From Pseudovibrio sp. JCM 19062 (GTDB lineage Bacteria; Pseudomonadota; Alphaproteobacteria; Rhizobiales; Stappiaceae): 64,000 nt of DNA. The notes under the pieces were generated by a model. The model worked only from the letters and a program-made list of their open reading frames with translations. It was not told the DNA's origin and searched no databases. A program made the position numbers and the translations under genes. This document shows, one piece after another, positions 40,883 through 50,489 of the stretch. The stretch covers positions 1-64,000 of the forward strand of contig BAXV01000009.1 in NCBI GenBank assembly GCA_001310715.1, written 5' to 3'. Numbering within the stretch: position 1 is the first letter of the stretch; every line of letters starts with the position of its first letter.

Positions 40883-41503
40883 TTAGCAGTAACCAGACTT
40901 CTTGAGTACGTTGTAGGCCTGAATAATCTCGCGCAGGCGGTCTTCCGAAGAGCGGTCGCCACCATTTGCATCAGGGTGATGAATCTTTACCAGCTCTTTA
41001 TAACGGGTTTTTATCTCGGCGCCACGGGCAGTTACGCGAAGGTTCAATGTTTCAAATGACCTTTTCTCAAGCGCGAGAACTTTTCTCTGAGGTTCCTGCG
41101 GTTGACGGCGGCCTCCGGCGGCTCCGCCGAGGAAGTCGTGCGGATCGTTGATGTTTTCTCCGCCGATGTCAGTGCGGCTTCCATCGCGCGCGTTGGCTGC
41201 ATCGGCTTTGGAGTTGACGCCCATCTTCCAGGTTGGCCGGTGTCCTGTCAGGCTGTCGCGCTGATAGTCACGGACGCTGTCGTCATCCATTCCGGAAAAG
41301 TAATTATATGATTTGTTGTAGGCCTTTACGTGGTCTACGCAAAAGTGAAAGTACTCGCCTTCCCGATCACGACCTTTTGGTGCTTTGTGGGTACCAGGTT
41401 GGTCGCAACCGTCCCAATCGCACTTCGGGCCTTTGGCATTCTGTGTGCGATCTTTTTTTGGTTTAACGCGAATACTGTCGAAAATGGAGGATGCTTGCTT
41501 CAT
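40883..41503 (-). CDS. J-domain protein next to cobS
   Basis: Intact 206-residue protein with a C-terminal J domain (residues about 150-206; HPD in IHHPDANGGDRSSEDRLREIIQAYNVLK). The N-terminal half carries a Cys/His cluster CDWDGCDQPGTHKAPKGRDREGEYFHFCVDHVKAYN that may bind zinc. Partner DnaK is elsewhere. This gene beside cobS-cobT is a frequent rhizobial arrangement; whether it assists the chelatase is an inference. Divergent from bolA across a perfect palindrome. Confidence 0.9.
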   Translation of the reverse strand: MKQASSIFDSIRVKPKKDRTQNAKGPKCDWDGCDQPGTHKAPKGRDREGEYFHFCVDHVKAYNKSYNYFSGMDDDSVRDYQRDSLTGHRPTWKMGVNSKADAANARDGSRTDIGGENINDPHDFLGGAAGGRRQPQEPQRKVLALEKRSFETLNLRVTARGAEIKTRYKELVKIHHPDANGGDRSSEDRLREIIQAYNVLKKSGYC

Positions 41504-41538
41504 TTTACGGTTTTCAGTTGCCTTGCGATTGGAACAGC

Positions 41539-41556
41539 ACCTGCTTTAAAGCAGGT
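41539..41556. promoter_or_regulatory. perfect 18-bp palindrome in the J-domain/bolA divergent region
   Basis: ACCTGCTTT joined directly to AAAGCAGGT. It is 36 bp upstream of the J-domain gene start and 62 bp upstream of the bolA start, so it could serve both promoters. It does not match the iron-box or LexA sequences I know. Confidence 0.6.
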
Positions 41557-41617
41557 AGCCGACATAAATAGAAAAAAAGTGACCCTGTTAGGCAAGGCCT
41601 TGACGACGGTTTCCTTC

Positions 41618-41899
41618 ATGAGAGATACAGAAAACATGAGCACAAGAGATATCATGATTACCAAATTGGAAGCTGCGTTTAAGCCGCAGCTTCTTGAAGT
41701 CACCGACGAATCCGAGAGTCACCGTGGCCACGGAGGCTGGCGTGAAGGGGGAGAAACGCACTTCAGGATCAAGATCATATCCACAGCCTTTGAGGGTATG
41801 TCTCGCGTCGCTATGCATCGTGCAGTGAACGAGTGCGTGGCTGAAGAGATCGCCAATGGCATTCACGCGCTTGCAATTGAAGCCAAATCTCACGGTTGA
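41618..41899 (+). CDS. BolA-family protein
   Basis: Intact protein of 93 residues (87 if the second ATG at 41636 is used). BolA fold: ITKLEAAFKPQLLEVTDESESHRGHGGWREGGETHFRIKIISTAFEGMSRVAMHRAVNECVAEEI with the conserved class I loop HRGH and FxV-like helix-turn-helix. BolA proteins pair with monothiol glutaredoxins in Fe-S and iron handling. Monocistronic. Confidence 0.92.
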   Translation: MRDTENMSTRDIMITKLEAAFKPQLLEVTDESESHRGHGGWREGGETHFRIKIISTAFEGMSRVAMHRAVNECVAEEIANGIHALAIEAKSHG

Positions 41900-42109
41900 T
41901 TGTTAACTCTGCGAGTATCCTAACCCGAAACTGATGATCACCTTTCGGCAATACGCTTCGGAGATTATCGGCGCATTAACAGCAAAAATCAATGAGGCAA
42001 ATGGCTATCACGTTGCGGACACTCGTGTTTTACCCGTTTGCGTTGTTTTGTGCGTTAATTTGAGATCTTTTCGTGTTTTTTGCGTTCTTTGCGGGGCACG
42101 CGGAACAGG

Positions 42110-42132
42110 AAATGGGCCCCGGAGGCCCATTT
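42110..42132 (-). terminator. hairpin at the end of the corC unit
   Basis: AAATGGGCC and GGCCCATTT, a perfect 9-bp stem with a 5-base loop, 9 bp beyond the corC stop. The T tract is short, so the strength is uncertain. Confidence 0.55.
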
Positions 42133-42140
42133 TAAATTAC

Positions 42141-43428
42141 TCAGTTTTTTCGGTCCTGAAGTGATGGCAGTGCCATCATGCGCAAGCGTGTGATGCGGTT
42201 TTTCTCCCGGCCCAGCACTGTGAAGCGGAAACCGTGGAAGGTGAAGATCTGACGCTCTTCCGGGATCATCTTTGCTTCGTGGATCACGAGGCCGGCGATG
42301 GTGGTTGCTTCATCGTCCGGCAGGTTCCAGTCGGTTGCTCTGTTGAGGTCTCGAATCGGAACGGAGCCGTCTACGATCACGGAGCCGTCTGCTTGTGGCT
42401 TGAGGCCCGGTAGTTCGATGTCGTGTTCGTCTGCGATCTCGCCAACGATCTCTTCCAGAATGTCTTCCAGCGTGACCAGGCCCATCACTTCGCCGTACTC
42501 GTCAACCACGAGTGCAAAGTGGGTTTTGCGCTTGAGGAAGGCGTTGAGCTGGTTCTGGAGGCTGGTGGTGTCCGGGATGAACCAGAGCGGCTCATGACCT
42601 TTGCCAGCTCGAACTGCTCCAGATCGCCTTTGATGGTCGCGATTGCGCGTAGAACATCTTTGGCGTGAAGCAGGCCGACCATATTGTCCGGATCATCACG
42701 CCACAGCGGGATACGGGTGAACGGGCTTGCCAGTACTTCTTCCACCAGCTCTTCCGGTGGCAGGTCAGCATTGAGCGCGAACAGCTTGGTGCGGTGGACC
42801 ATGACGTCGGAGACTTCGAGCTCCGCCAGATCCAGCAGGCCGCCGATGCGGTCTTTGTCTGCTTTGATCAGGCCGCCTTCCAAGTGCTGCAGGTCCAGTG
42901 TGCCGCGCAGCTCATCGTGAGCTGACAGAACAGCGTGGAATCGTCAATGCGAATGCCGAAAATGCGCAGGACGAGGCGAACAATCACCTCGATGGCGGCG
43001 ACGATCGGACCAAAGATGATCACCAGTATGCGGACGATGGGCGCAACGCTAAGCGCGAATTTTTCTGCGTTTGCGATTGCCCATGTCTTTGGCAGCACTT
43101 CAGAAAAGATCAGAACCATAAGGGTCATGACCAGTGTTGCGTATACGACGCCTGCGTCTCCGAAGAGCTTCAGGAATAAGGATGTTGCGAGGGCGGAGGC
43201 CAGAATGTTGACAAGGTTGTTGCCGAGCAACAGTGCACCGATGAGGCGCTCTCTGAACTCGATCAGCCTTGCAACAATAGACGCTCTTTTATCGCCGGAT
43301 TTTACAAGCGCATAAATGCGCGCGCGTGATGCAGCTGTCAGGGCCGTTTCTGACCCCGAAAAGAAGCCCGAAAGGACGAGCAAAATCAGAATAGCGACAA
43401 CGGAAGCCCAAAAAGCATAGTCCGTCAT
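42141..43428 (-). CDS. HlyC/CorC-family (CNNM-type) membrane protein
   Basis: About 430 residues. Order: DUF21/CNNM membrane domain with four helices (LVLSGFFSGSETALTAAS, LLLGNNLVNILASALATSLFL), CBS pair (DVMVHRTKLFALNADLP; FTRIPLWRDDPDNMVGLLHAKDVLRA; MVDEYGEVMGLVTLEDILEEIVGEIADE) and a C-terminal CorC/HlyC FAD-like domain. Members are linked to magnesium or cobalt efflux. Indels near 42930 and 42595. Its ATG overlaps the aroB stop, and aroB overlaps aroK, forming a coupled three-gene operon. Confidence 0.9.
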
Positions 43429-44548
43429 GTGCCGAGTTTCTCCTTCAGAAATGCGCGAAGAGGTTCCGCGCTTACAGTTTTATCGACATAGGAAGTGCCG
43501 ATGCCTTTTGTAAGGATAAAAGTGAGCTGACCACGACTTACTTTTTTTGTCCTGCGCAATTAAGTCCATAAAAGTCTCAATTGGAGGTAACTGACCCGGA
43601 ATTTGATCAATACGGGTTGGCAGGCCAACGGCTTCCAGATGGGCGATGACACGTTTGGTGTCTTCTGCCGGGCATAGACCCAGTTCTTCCGAGAACTCGT
43701 GAGCCAGCACCATGCCGATGGACACGCCTTCGCCGTGGACCAGTCGCTCGGTCTCGTAGGCGACGGCACCTTCCAGCGAGTGGCCGAAGGTGTGGCCGAG
43801 GTTAAGCAGAGCTCTGTTGCCGGATTCCAGTTCGTCGGCTGCAACAACGGCTGCTTTGGCGCGGCAGGAGTGTGCGACTGCCTGTTCGCGCTCTGGTCCG
43901 CCGTCGAAGATGCCTTGCCAGTTGATTTCCAGCACTCGAAGAACTCGGGGTCGTTGATCAGGCCGTATTTGGCAACTTCTGCATATCCGGCGCGGAAATC
44001 ACGCGGGCTGAGCGTGTCCAGAACGGATGTGTCAGCAAGGACAAGTGCTGCTGATGGAAGACGCCGAGAAGGTTTTTGCCATGGCGGGAGTTGATGCCGG
44101 TTTTACCGCCCACGGAACTGTCGACCTGTGCGAGCAGGGTGGTGGGGATCTGAACGAACTTCATGCCACGGCGCACAACACCGGAGACAAATCCGGAAAG
44201 GTCGCCAACAACGCCGCCGCCCAGAGCCACAACAGCATCGCCGCGCTCAAGACGCAGGGCGAGGATATCGTCGCAGAGGCGCTCGAAGATTTCGAAGCGT
44301 TTGGTCTTTTCACCTGCGGGGACAACAAGGGTGCTGTACTCGACACCAGCAGACTGGAAGCTGTCTTCCAGTGTTTTCAGGTGGAGTTTCTTGACGGTCT
44401 CATCCGTGATGATGACTGTTTTGGAACCGGGCAGGCGGCTGGAAACTTCCACGCCTGCGCGCTCTAACAGATTGCGGCCAATGAGGATTGGATAGCTACG
44501 GTCGCCCAGATCGACATTGACGACTGTCGCGTTATTTACTTCTGTCAC
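43425..44548 (-). CDS. aroB: 3-dehydroquinate synthase
   Basis: Second shikimate-pathway enzyme, NAD- and zinc-dependent, about 376 residues. Seen: [51 protein letters not shown], then [13 protein letters not shown] and [13 protein letters not shown] with metal-binding histidines. Indels near 44025, 43935 and 43545 (T7 run) divide it; the terminal piece ends F-L-K-E-K-L-G-T at 43425. ATGA overlaps at both ends (with aroK upstream and corC downstream). Confidence 0.94.
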
Positions 44549-45111
44549 TTTCCAACCTCGTTATTTTCCGATGCCTCATCTGTTAGAGGCGGTAGTCCTT
44601 TTTCCAGAGCGATCAGGATTTCTTCCATGACCGCTTCATGGGTTACATCATGCGACCAGATTGTCATGTCGGCTTCTTCATAGATCGGGTAGCGCTCATC
44701 CATCAGCTTTTGCATGGTTGCTTCAGGGTCCGCCGTTTGCAGCAATGGCCGTGTCGGGCGCTTGCGCACGCGGGTCATGATGACAGGCAATTCTGCCTTC
44801 ATCCAGACGGAGACGCCCTTTTCCTTGATGCTGGCACGGGTTTCGTTGTTCATGAACGCACCGCCACCGGTTGCGAGCACCTGTGGGCCTTCATCCAAAA
44901 GGCGCGCGATGACACGCTTTTCGCCCTGACGGAAATAACTTTCGCCATGTTCTGCGAATATTTCCGAGATAGAACGATCTGCCGCTTTTTCAATCTCTGC
45001 ATCTGCATCAACAAAGTTGAGAGAGAGATATTGTGCCAAACGGCGACCTACCGTGGATTTGCCACACCCCATAATGCCAACAAGAACAATCGGCTTATTG
45101 CCAAGGCGCAT
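44545..45111 (-). CDS. aroK: shikimate kinase
   Basis: Intact 188-residue kinase phosphorylating shikimate at the 3-position. Walker A GIMGCGKSTVGRRLA (12-26), FVDADAEIE (shikimate-binding Asp), FRQGEKRVI, LATGGGAFMN, and the lid arginines RKRPTRPLL. It is first gene of aroK-aroB-corC and starts 347 bp from the divergent small-protein/xerD pair. Confidence 0.96.
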   Translation of the reverse strand: MRLGNKPIVLVGIMGCGKSTVGRRLAQYLSLNFVDADAEIEKAADRSISEIFAEHGESYFRQGEKRVIARLLDEGPQVLATGGGAFMNNETRASIKEKGVSVWMKAELPVIMTRVRKRPTRPLLQTADPEATMQKLMDERYPIYEEADMTIWSHDVTHEAVMEEILIALEKGLPPLTDEASENNEVGK

Positions 45112-45225
45112 TAAAATGTTTTGCTGTCGTTGACGTTTTTTTGTCTGACATTGTGTCGTTTTCAGTCACGCCACGCCCTCGCCGATTCATCTACTCTTCC
45201 TAACGCTTTGACATCATCACAAGGT

Positions 45226-45240
45226 GTTCTGTCAAGGTTC
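45226..45240. promoter_or_regulatory. LexA (SOS) box, GTTC-N7-GTTC
   Basis: Exact match to the alphaproteobacterial LexA site, with arms GTTC at 45226-45229 and 45237-45240. It lies in the aroK/small-protein divergent region, 218 bp before the small membrane protein and 115 bp before aroK. TTGACA at 45208 and TGTCAA at 45230 flank or overlap it. I see no good -10, so which gene it controls is open. Confidence 0.55.
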
Positions 45241-45458
45241 TACACCAAGAGTGTTTGATCGCCTTTAACTGCTATTTTTCTACAGGACGCGCTGGTCAAC
45301 TTGCCTGGGTTTGGAGGATATCGCGAATTACGTGGTACGCGAGGCGCGTTTGTCTTGAACCTTCGCAGTGAAACGGTCTATTTTTGATTGTGAAGTATAC
45401 TGCTAGACCCTACCTCTTAAAGAGGTTCCAGATTTACAGGGGAGCATCGGGTTCTGCC

Positions 45459-45599
45459 ATGCCAACATTGACGCGATTGCTGTCTATCATCGGTTTGATC
45501 GTTACTTGCGCTGTGCTGAGTATGTATCTGCTTGTCAGCTATGTTGAGCCAGAGCCACGCGAAATTATTGTCGAAATCCAGAAGGAAGGCTTCGAATAG
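45459..45599 (+). CDS. 46-residue single-span membrane protein
   Basis: Small protein with one predicted transmembrane helix (about residues 6-28, LLSIIGLIVTCAVLSMYLLVSYV) and a short acidic C-terminal tail EPEPREIIVEIQKE. GGGGAG about 16 bases upstream is a weak ribosome site. Its stop lies 8 bp before xerD, so the two are probably co-transcribed. I do not recognise a named family, although a small frame here seems to recur before xerD in Rhizobiales. A LexA box lies upstream. Confidence 0.6.
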   Translation: MPTLTRLLSIIGLIVTCAVLSMYLLVSYVEPEPREIIVEIQKEGFE

Positions 45600-45607
45600 G
45601 CTTTTTA

Positions 45608-46530
45608 TGCGCCGAACTCTTGAGACTGAACGCTTTTTTTTGAAATGCTAAGCGTTGAGCGCGTTAGCGCGTTCAATACGCTGGAAAGTTACCGTACCGA
45701 TCTGGAAGATTTTGATAGTTTCCTGACAACCCAAGGAGTGGACTTGCTTGCTGTGCAGGTGAGTGATGTGCGCGCCTATCTTTCTGATCTGACGGACCGA
45801 GGGTTTGCAGCGTCCTCTCAGGCGCGTCGTCTTTCTGCACTGCGTCAGTTCTATCAGTTCTGTTATGCCGAAGACATTCGCGATGATGACCCGACACGGA
45901 CTGTCGCTTCGCCGCGCAAGGCTACTCTTTTGCCGGGTGTTTTGAGCGAGGAAGAGGTGGACCGCCTGATCGGTAAGGCGGAAGACCTGTCACTGGCCAC
46001 CTATGACAGCGATGCCAAGCAGATCAGGCTGCGCGTATCTACACCTTGTTGGAGGTGCTGTATGCGACGGGTCTGCGTGTGTCCGAGCTTGTGTCTCTGC
46101 CGGTGTCTGCGGCTATTCGGGACAGTCGCCTGATTACCGTCAAAGGGAAGGGCGGCAAGGAGCGGGCGGTTCCATTGTCTCAACGGTCACAGAAAGCATG
46201 ATTGAGTATGTGCGACTGCGGGCAGCGGTGGGAGCCTATGCGGACAGTGTGTGGCTGTTTCCCTCTCACGGAGAGAGCGGGCACTTTACGCGGCAGGCGT
46301 TTGGGCGTGACTTGAAGGCACTGGCGCTGGAAGCGGGCATTGATCGCAACAAGGTTTCACCACACGTACTGCGCCACGCCTTTGCCTCCCACCTTCTGCA
46401 AAACGGTGCTGACCTGCGCGTGGTACAACAGCTGCTTGGCCACGCAGATATCTCCACGACGCAAATTTATACTCACGTGCTGGAAGAGCGCTTGCAAAAG
46501 CTGGTGGAAGAGCATCACCCGTTGGCGTGA
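45608..46530 (+). CDS. xerD: site-specific tyrosine recombinase XerD
   Basis: Chromosome-dimer-resolving recombinase acting at dif, about 308 residues. N-terminal SAM-like domain [21 protein letters not shown]; catalytic residues Arg in [11 protein letters not shown], Lys in [13 protein letters not shown], HxxR in [11 protein letters not shown], and H and Tyr in [15 protein letters not shown]. The ATG at 45608 is chosen: one missing G after the T8 run near 45640 restores R-F-F-L-E-M-L-S-V-E-R. A second indel lies near 46025 (before [10 protein letters not shown]). Confidence 0.94.
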
Positions 46531-46629
46531 GATAGGCAGAAAAGCCTAGTTTTGGGCCTGCTGTTTTTCGTCATTGTCAATGTCAAAGGGTCTACAATAA
46601 ATAATCGGAATCAATTTGCTGAGTGAACG

Positions 46630-46935
46630 ATGCCTACCATTCCTAGTAATCAGAATTTCTTTATTGTTGACCTTCATTACACTGCGAGCTTTGAAGAGAT
46701 TGAGCCATTGCTGGATGCCCATGTGGAATTCCTGCAGGAGAACTATGACGCTGGGCGGTTCATTGCATCAGGTGCGAAAGTCCCGAGAACAGGTGGTGTG
46801 ATTGTTGCGACAGCTGAAACACGTGAGTTACTTGAAGAGCTCCTGACAAAAGATCCGTTTCATCAGCATTCTGTTGCGCGCTATACGGTGACTGAATTCC
46901 GTCCATCAATGAAAGCAGCACAGCTCGAAGTGTGA
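46630..46935 (+). CDS. YciI-family protein
   Basis: Intact 101-residue dimeric alpha/beta-barrel (DABB) protein of the YciI family. The conserved first strand is FFIVDLHYTASFEEIEPLLDAHVEFLQENYDAGRFIASGAKVPRTGGVIVA, with the His and Asp that line the pocket of this fold. The enzymatic role is unknown for most members. Stands alone between xerD and tRNA-Leu. Confidence 0.9.
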   Translation: MPTIPSNQNFFIVDLHYTASFEEIEPLLDAHVEFLQENYDAGRFIASGAKVPRTGGVIVATAETRELLEELLTKDPFHQHSVARYTVTEFRPSMKAAQLEV

Positions 46936-47113
46936 GAGGGCCTTATCTTGGTTGTCTCAAATTGGCCAAATAGAGCTTGAAATGGGGGGCTCTGCGGTGC
47001 CCCGATCTGTCAGGACTATTGAACTTGCGGGAATTAGGCTCTTCGTGAGACCTCGACGAAACGCGCACGTGTGGCGTTGGGTAAAAGCGCTTTAAATTTT
47101 TGGGAAAGAAGAG

Positions 47114-47198
47114 TGGTGCCCCCGGCCAGACTCGAACTGGCACTTCCGAAGAAATCGGATTTTGAATCCGACGCGTCTACCAGTTCCGCCACGGGGGC
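47114..47198 (-). tRNA. tRNA-Leu (CAA)
   Basis: 85-nt class II cloverleaf with encoded CCA. Acceptor GCCCCCG/CGGGGGC, anticodon loop TTCAAAA gives CAA, and a long variable arm (TTTCTTCGGAAG) as expected for leucine. An inverted repeat TAACCACA/TGTGGTTA at 47260-47280 lies upstream. Confidence 0.95.
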
Positions 47199-47259
47199 AA
47201 CGGTTGGTATGGGGCGGAATATATCGAGATGGGGTGGGACGTCAATAATTTGATTCAGC

Positions 47260-47280
47260 TAACCACAGTAATTGTGGTTA
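47260..47280. repeat. 8-bp inverted repeat upstream of tRNA-Leu
   Basis: TAACCACA and TGTGGTTA with 5 bases between. It sits about 60 bp upstream of tRNA-Leu on the minus strand and 180 bp before the yqaA-like gene on the plus strand. No U tract; it could be an operator. Confidence 0.45.
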
Positions 47281-47458
47281 AGTCTTCAGGCGTTTGCGGG
47301 GCACAAAGGCCTTTAAGTCATATTTTTCGCTAGTTCTTGTGTTTAGACACAATGATTGGCATAGGAGTCTGGTGTGACGCTGGTATTGAGATTTTCCGTA
47401 TTGTGAAGTGCACCGTATTTTTGTTTGAATGATTATGTGTTGGGAGTACCGATAACTT

Positions 47459-48038
47459 ATGCTGCGCCGCCTTTATGACTGGACACTTTCCCTTGCGGCT
47501 GGACCGCGGGCCCCCCAAGCGCTGGGCGCTGTAGCCTTTGCCGAGAGTTCTGTCTTTCCACTTCCGCCAGACTTGCTTCTTATTCCGATGTGTGTGGGGA
47601 ACCGCCAGCGTGCGTGGTATTTTGCTGCTGTGTGTACCGTTGCTTCCGTGCTGGGTGGTTTGCTGGGGTATCTGATCGGTGCCATCCTGTTTGAGCAGGT
47701 GGCGACGCCGATCCTGACCTTCTACGGCTACATGGACAAGTTCGACCAGTTTAAGCAGATCTTTGATGACTGGGGCTGGTGGTTTGTGTTTATCGCCGGT
47801 TTGACGCCGTTTCCGTACAAAGTAATCACTATTGCGAGTGGCGTTTTCGCTCTGAACCTTCCAGTGTTCATCCTAGCGAGCATCATTTCACGCGGGATCC
47901 GATTTTTTTGTTGTCGCCGGGTTGTTGTATATGTTTGGACCAGCCATTCGGGACTTCATCGAAAAGCGGCTGGGGTTGATGTTCACTTTGTTTATGGTGC
48001 TGCTGATTGGTGGCTTTGCTATAATTAAGTTTCTTTAA
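47459..48038 (+). CDS. YqaA/DedA-type membrane protein (frameshifted)
   Basis: Inner-membrane protein of about 193 residues in the SNARE-associated/DedA superfamily, YqaA branch. Seen: FAESSVFPLPPDLLLIPMCVGNRQRAWYFAAVCTVASVLGGLLGYLIG and FIAGLTPFPYKVITIASGVFALN, with the family's E-x-x-x-x-P-x-P and R/K-containing G-x-x-P-x-x-x motifs. One T too many near 47905 breaks the frame; the repaired end is V-V-A-G-L-L-Y-M-F-G-P to I-I-K-F-L. The role is probably in membrane lipid homeostasis, by family analogy. Upstream of dsbB by 107 bp. Confidence 0.85.
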
Positions 48039-48145
48039 GGCGGCTGGATTCCTCTGAGAACAAGGCAGCTGCTTTAATGTTTGTGGTGATGCGCATTCTG
48101 AGAGAGCCAAAGGGGCCGGGGAATGCGCGAGAGAGGTTAACTTGA

Positions 48146-48673
48146 ATGGTAGGACGCGTCTTCGCTCCGCTTCTGAAAGACCCGCTCACCTCTGGTGCTG
48201 TGCTTGTGACACTTGGAAGTGTTGTTGCTATTGCAATGGCTTGGGGGTTTCAGATCTTTGGCGGTTTCCAACCGTGTCCGTTGTGTCTGCTTCAGCGTAA
48301 TCCGTATTATGCTGGTGTGGTGCTTGGGTTGCTGGCATTGTTTTTTTGCGCGCAATGAGAAGCTGCGCTGGGTTGCTGTCGTTGCGCTGCTGGTTGCGGC
48401 TGGTGGGTTCCTTTATGGCGGCGGTGTTGGTGTTTATCAGGCTGGCGCTGAATGGGAATTCTGGTTGGGCCCGAATGACTGTGCGGCGGGTGGCAGCATG
48501 GAGCTGGGATCGGCATCCAACATGTTGCAGAGCTTTCCACCAGCAAGGTTGTGAGCTGCTCTGTTGCTCAGCTGCGCATCTTTGGCCTGTCGTTTGCAGG
48601 ACTGAACGTGATTTATGCTGCTGGCATGGTGTTTGTGACGCTGTGCGGTCTGGTGCTCCCGCGTAAGAGCTGA
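48146..48673 (+). CDS. dsbB: disulfide bond formation protein B (frameshifted)
   Basis: Quinone-linked oxidase of DsbA, about 175 residues with four helices. First redox pair CPLC in FQPCPLCLLQRNPYYAGV; the second cysteine pair lies in the periplasmic loop with NDCAAG and SKVVSCSVAQL. Indels near 48345 (T7 run) and 48530. The repaired frame ends V-L-P-R-K-S. It is monocistronic and followed by a bidirectional terminator. Confidence 0.88.
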
Positions 48674-48693
48674 GCCTTCAGAATAAAGACATG

Positions 48694-48731
48694 AAAAAAG
48701 CCCGGGGCTCTACGCAGCTCCGGGCTTTTTT
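48694..48731. terminator. bidirectional terminator between dsbB and ppa
   Basis: AAAAAAGCCCGG(GG)CT and AG(CT)CCGGGCTTTTTT around a 6-base loop, with A and T runs on both sides, so it works for both converging genes. Confidence 0.9.
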
Positions 48732-48754
48732 GGTTTTGGCAAAGAAAGAAGGGA

Positions 48755-49291
48755 TTAAGCTTCTTCTTTGTTGTAGCGCTCGATGCTTTCCACGATCAGA
48801 CGCTTGGCTTCGTCTACACCGTGAATGCCGGTGATCTTCACCCACTTGTTCGGCTCAAGGTCTTTGTAGTGCTCGAAGAAGTGCTCGATCTGCTTGATGG
48901 TGATTTCAGGCAGGTCATCGATGTTGTGTACGGATTCGTAACGGCGGGTCAGCTTGGTGCTTGGGACAGCGATGATCTTCTCATCCTGACCGGACTCGTC
49001 TTCCATGACCAGAACGCCGATCGGGCGACAGCTCATGACAGCGCCTGGAACGATTGGGCGCTGGTTTACAACAACAACGTCGATTGGGTCGCCATCACCA
49101 CACAGGGTGTGTGGAACGAAGCCGTAGTTGCCTGGGTAACGCATAGGGGTGTAGAGGAAGCGATCGACGTACATTGCGCCGGATTCTTTTTCCATCTCGT
49201 ATTTAATCGGCTCACCGCCAACCGGAACTTCAATAATAACATTGATGTCCTCAGGTGGATTTTTACCGACGGGAATACGATCGATACGCAT
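48755..49291 (-). CDS. ppa: inorganic pyrophosphatase
   Basis: Intact 178-residue family I soluble pyrophosphatase. Seen: [46 protein letters not shown] and the metal-binding signature [10 protein letters not shown] (D-x-D-P-x-D), then [22 protein letters not shown]. Essential for driving biosynthesis. Monocistronic. Confidence 0.97.
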   Translation of the reverse strand: MRIDRIPVGKNPPEDINVIIEVPVGGEPIKYEMEKESGAMYVDRFLYTPMRYPGNYGFVPHTLCGDGDPIDVVVVNQRPIVPGAVMSCRPIGVLVMEDESGQDEKIIAVPSTKLTRRYESVHNIDDLPEITIKQIEHFFEHYKDLEPNKWVKITGIHGVDEAKRLIVESIERYNKEEA

Positions 49292-49426
49292 TTAAGTATA
49301 CTCCAATTTCATTTGCTGCCTGTATTACAGGGGCATCGGCGTCTTGCAAGATATATTTCGCCGTTGAGCTTGCGCATTTAGTTCAAACGATTCCTCACGG
49401 ATAACTCTTGGATAAGTGGGTGCTTT

Positions 49427-50021
49427 ATGTTGAAGGATTATCGAGGCCTCATTGTTGCCATTACAGGAATTTTCGTTTGCACAGCGGCTCTGGCCGACAG
49501 TGTTTATTCCTCACTGGATCTAAATGAGACATGCGAGCTTCAGGAAACACCTGATCTTGTTGAAAGCGCGGCCGTGTGGATCTGTGAGGGATACAACGGC
49601 ATCCCCGTTTATGTGGCGGAAGATGATTTGCGTTTCTTCGTCAGCTTTGGCGAGGCGGCGCATGAAGAGCCAGCGGCGACACAAGCTGAGCCCATGGAAC
49701 CGGATTGGCTCCACCATCGAGTGGGTGCTTGAGGACGGAAAGCCCGTGGCGACCATTTTGCGGTGGTATACGGATATTCCAGCGGACCTTGCTGGAGAGG
49801 CTAAAGCGGATGCGGACGGGTTTTATCGCGGGCAAGTGCTGGTGATCACCCAGCTTGGGCAGGGCAAGACCTGTCATATCGGTTATGTGGATGCGCGTTC
49901 CAGCAAGAATGCCAATAAGCTGGCGCGGGACGCTGCCGGACTTTTGGCCGGAATATGGGATTGTAACAGTCAGCCGAAACTACTTGGGGGTGGTGGATTG
50001 TCGCTTGGGATCACTGATTAA
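49427..50021 (+). CDS. secreted protein of unknown function (frameshifted)
   Basis: About 198 residues with a signal peptide (LIVAITGIFVCTAALA, cleavage before D-S-V-Y). The mature part contains three or four cysteines (ETCELQETPD, VWICEGYNGIPVYVAEDDLRFFVSFG, GKTCHIGYVDARSSKNANKLARDAAGLLAGIWDCNS) that could form disulfides. One indel near 49700 joins E-P-D-W to R-I-G-S-T-I-E-W. I recognise no named domain. Nothing in the neighbourhood suggests a role. Confidence 0.75.
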
Positions 50022-50058
50022 GAACCAGTAATTTGCCGCAGCGTTAAGTTGTAGAGGG

Positions 50059-50151
50059 AAGCGGTTCGGTTCTACTTCAGCGCCGTGGTTACTGGGGCAA
50101 ATGGGGGAGGGGTGAGCTCTTCACCAAAGCTCCGTAGAACCGAACCTGCTT
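50059..50151. repeat. 17-bp stem with one bulge enclosing a G-rich loop
   Basis: AAGCGGTTCGGTTCTAC pairs with GTAGAACCGAACC-T-GCTT, the single T (50147) being a bulge. Inside is a second perfect hairpin GGTGA-GCTCT-TCACC and a G-rich segment with runs of four and five Gs. It lies in the 470-bp gap after the secreted protein; no U tract follows and I see no family match. Confidence 0.65.
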
Positions 50152-50489
50152 GGGCAATAAAGATAATTTCGCTTGGTTCGTGGCTCCTCAATGACCTAAT
50201 TGCGGCGAAATAGAGAAACTACTGTGACAATTTTAGCGTGTACTCCTAATTTTGACGGAGGCATTCGGCGCATTACAAAAGTTGGCTGACTTGCGTTATT
50301 TTTGGCTTTGCCGCAGGATAGACGGATTATGTGGTAAAATGCCTGTATCGATGGTTTGGTGTCCGTTGCGGGTTTGCAAGTTCACCCTGCGTGCCCAGCT
50401 GATTGCCTCGATGCAAATGCGGATGCGGAATGCGATCCTTCGCTTTTTGGCAGATGCGCAACCTCAGGATCAGAACGAGGGAGGCCTTC

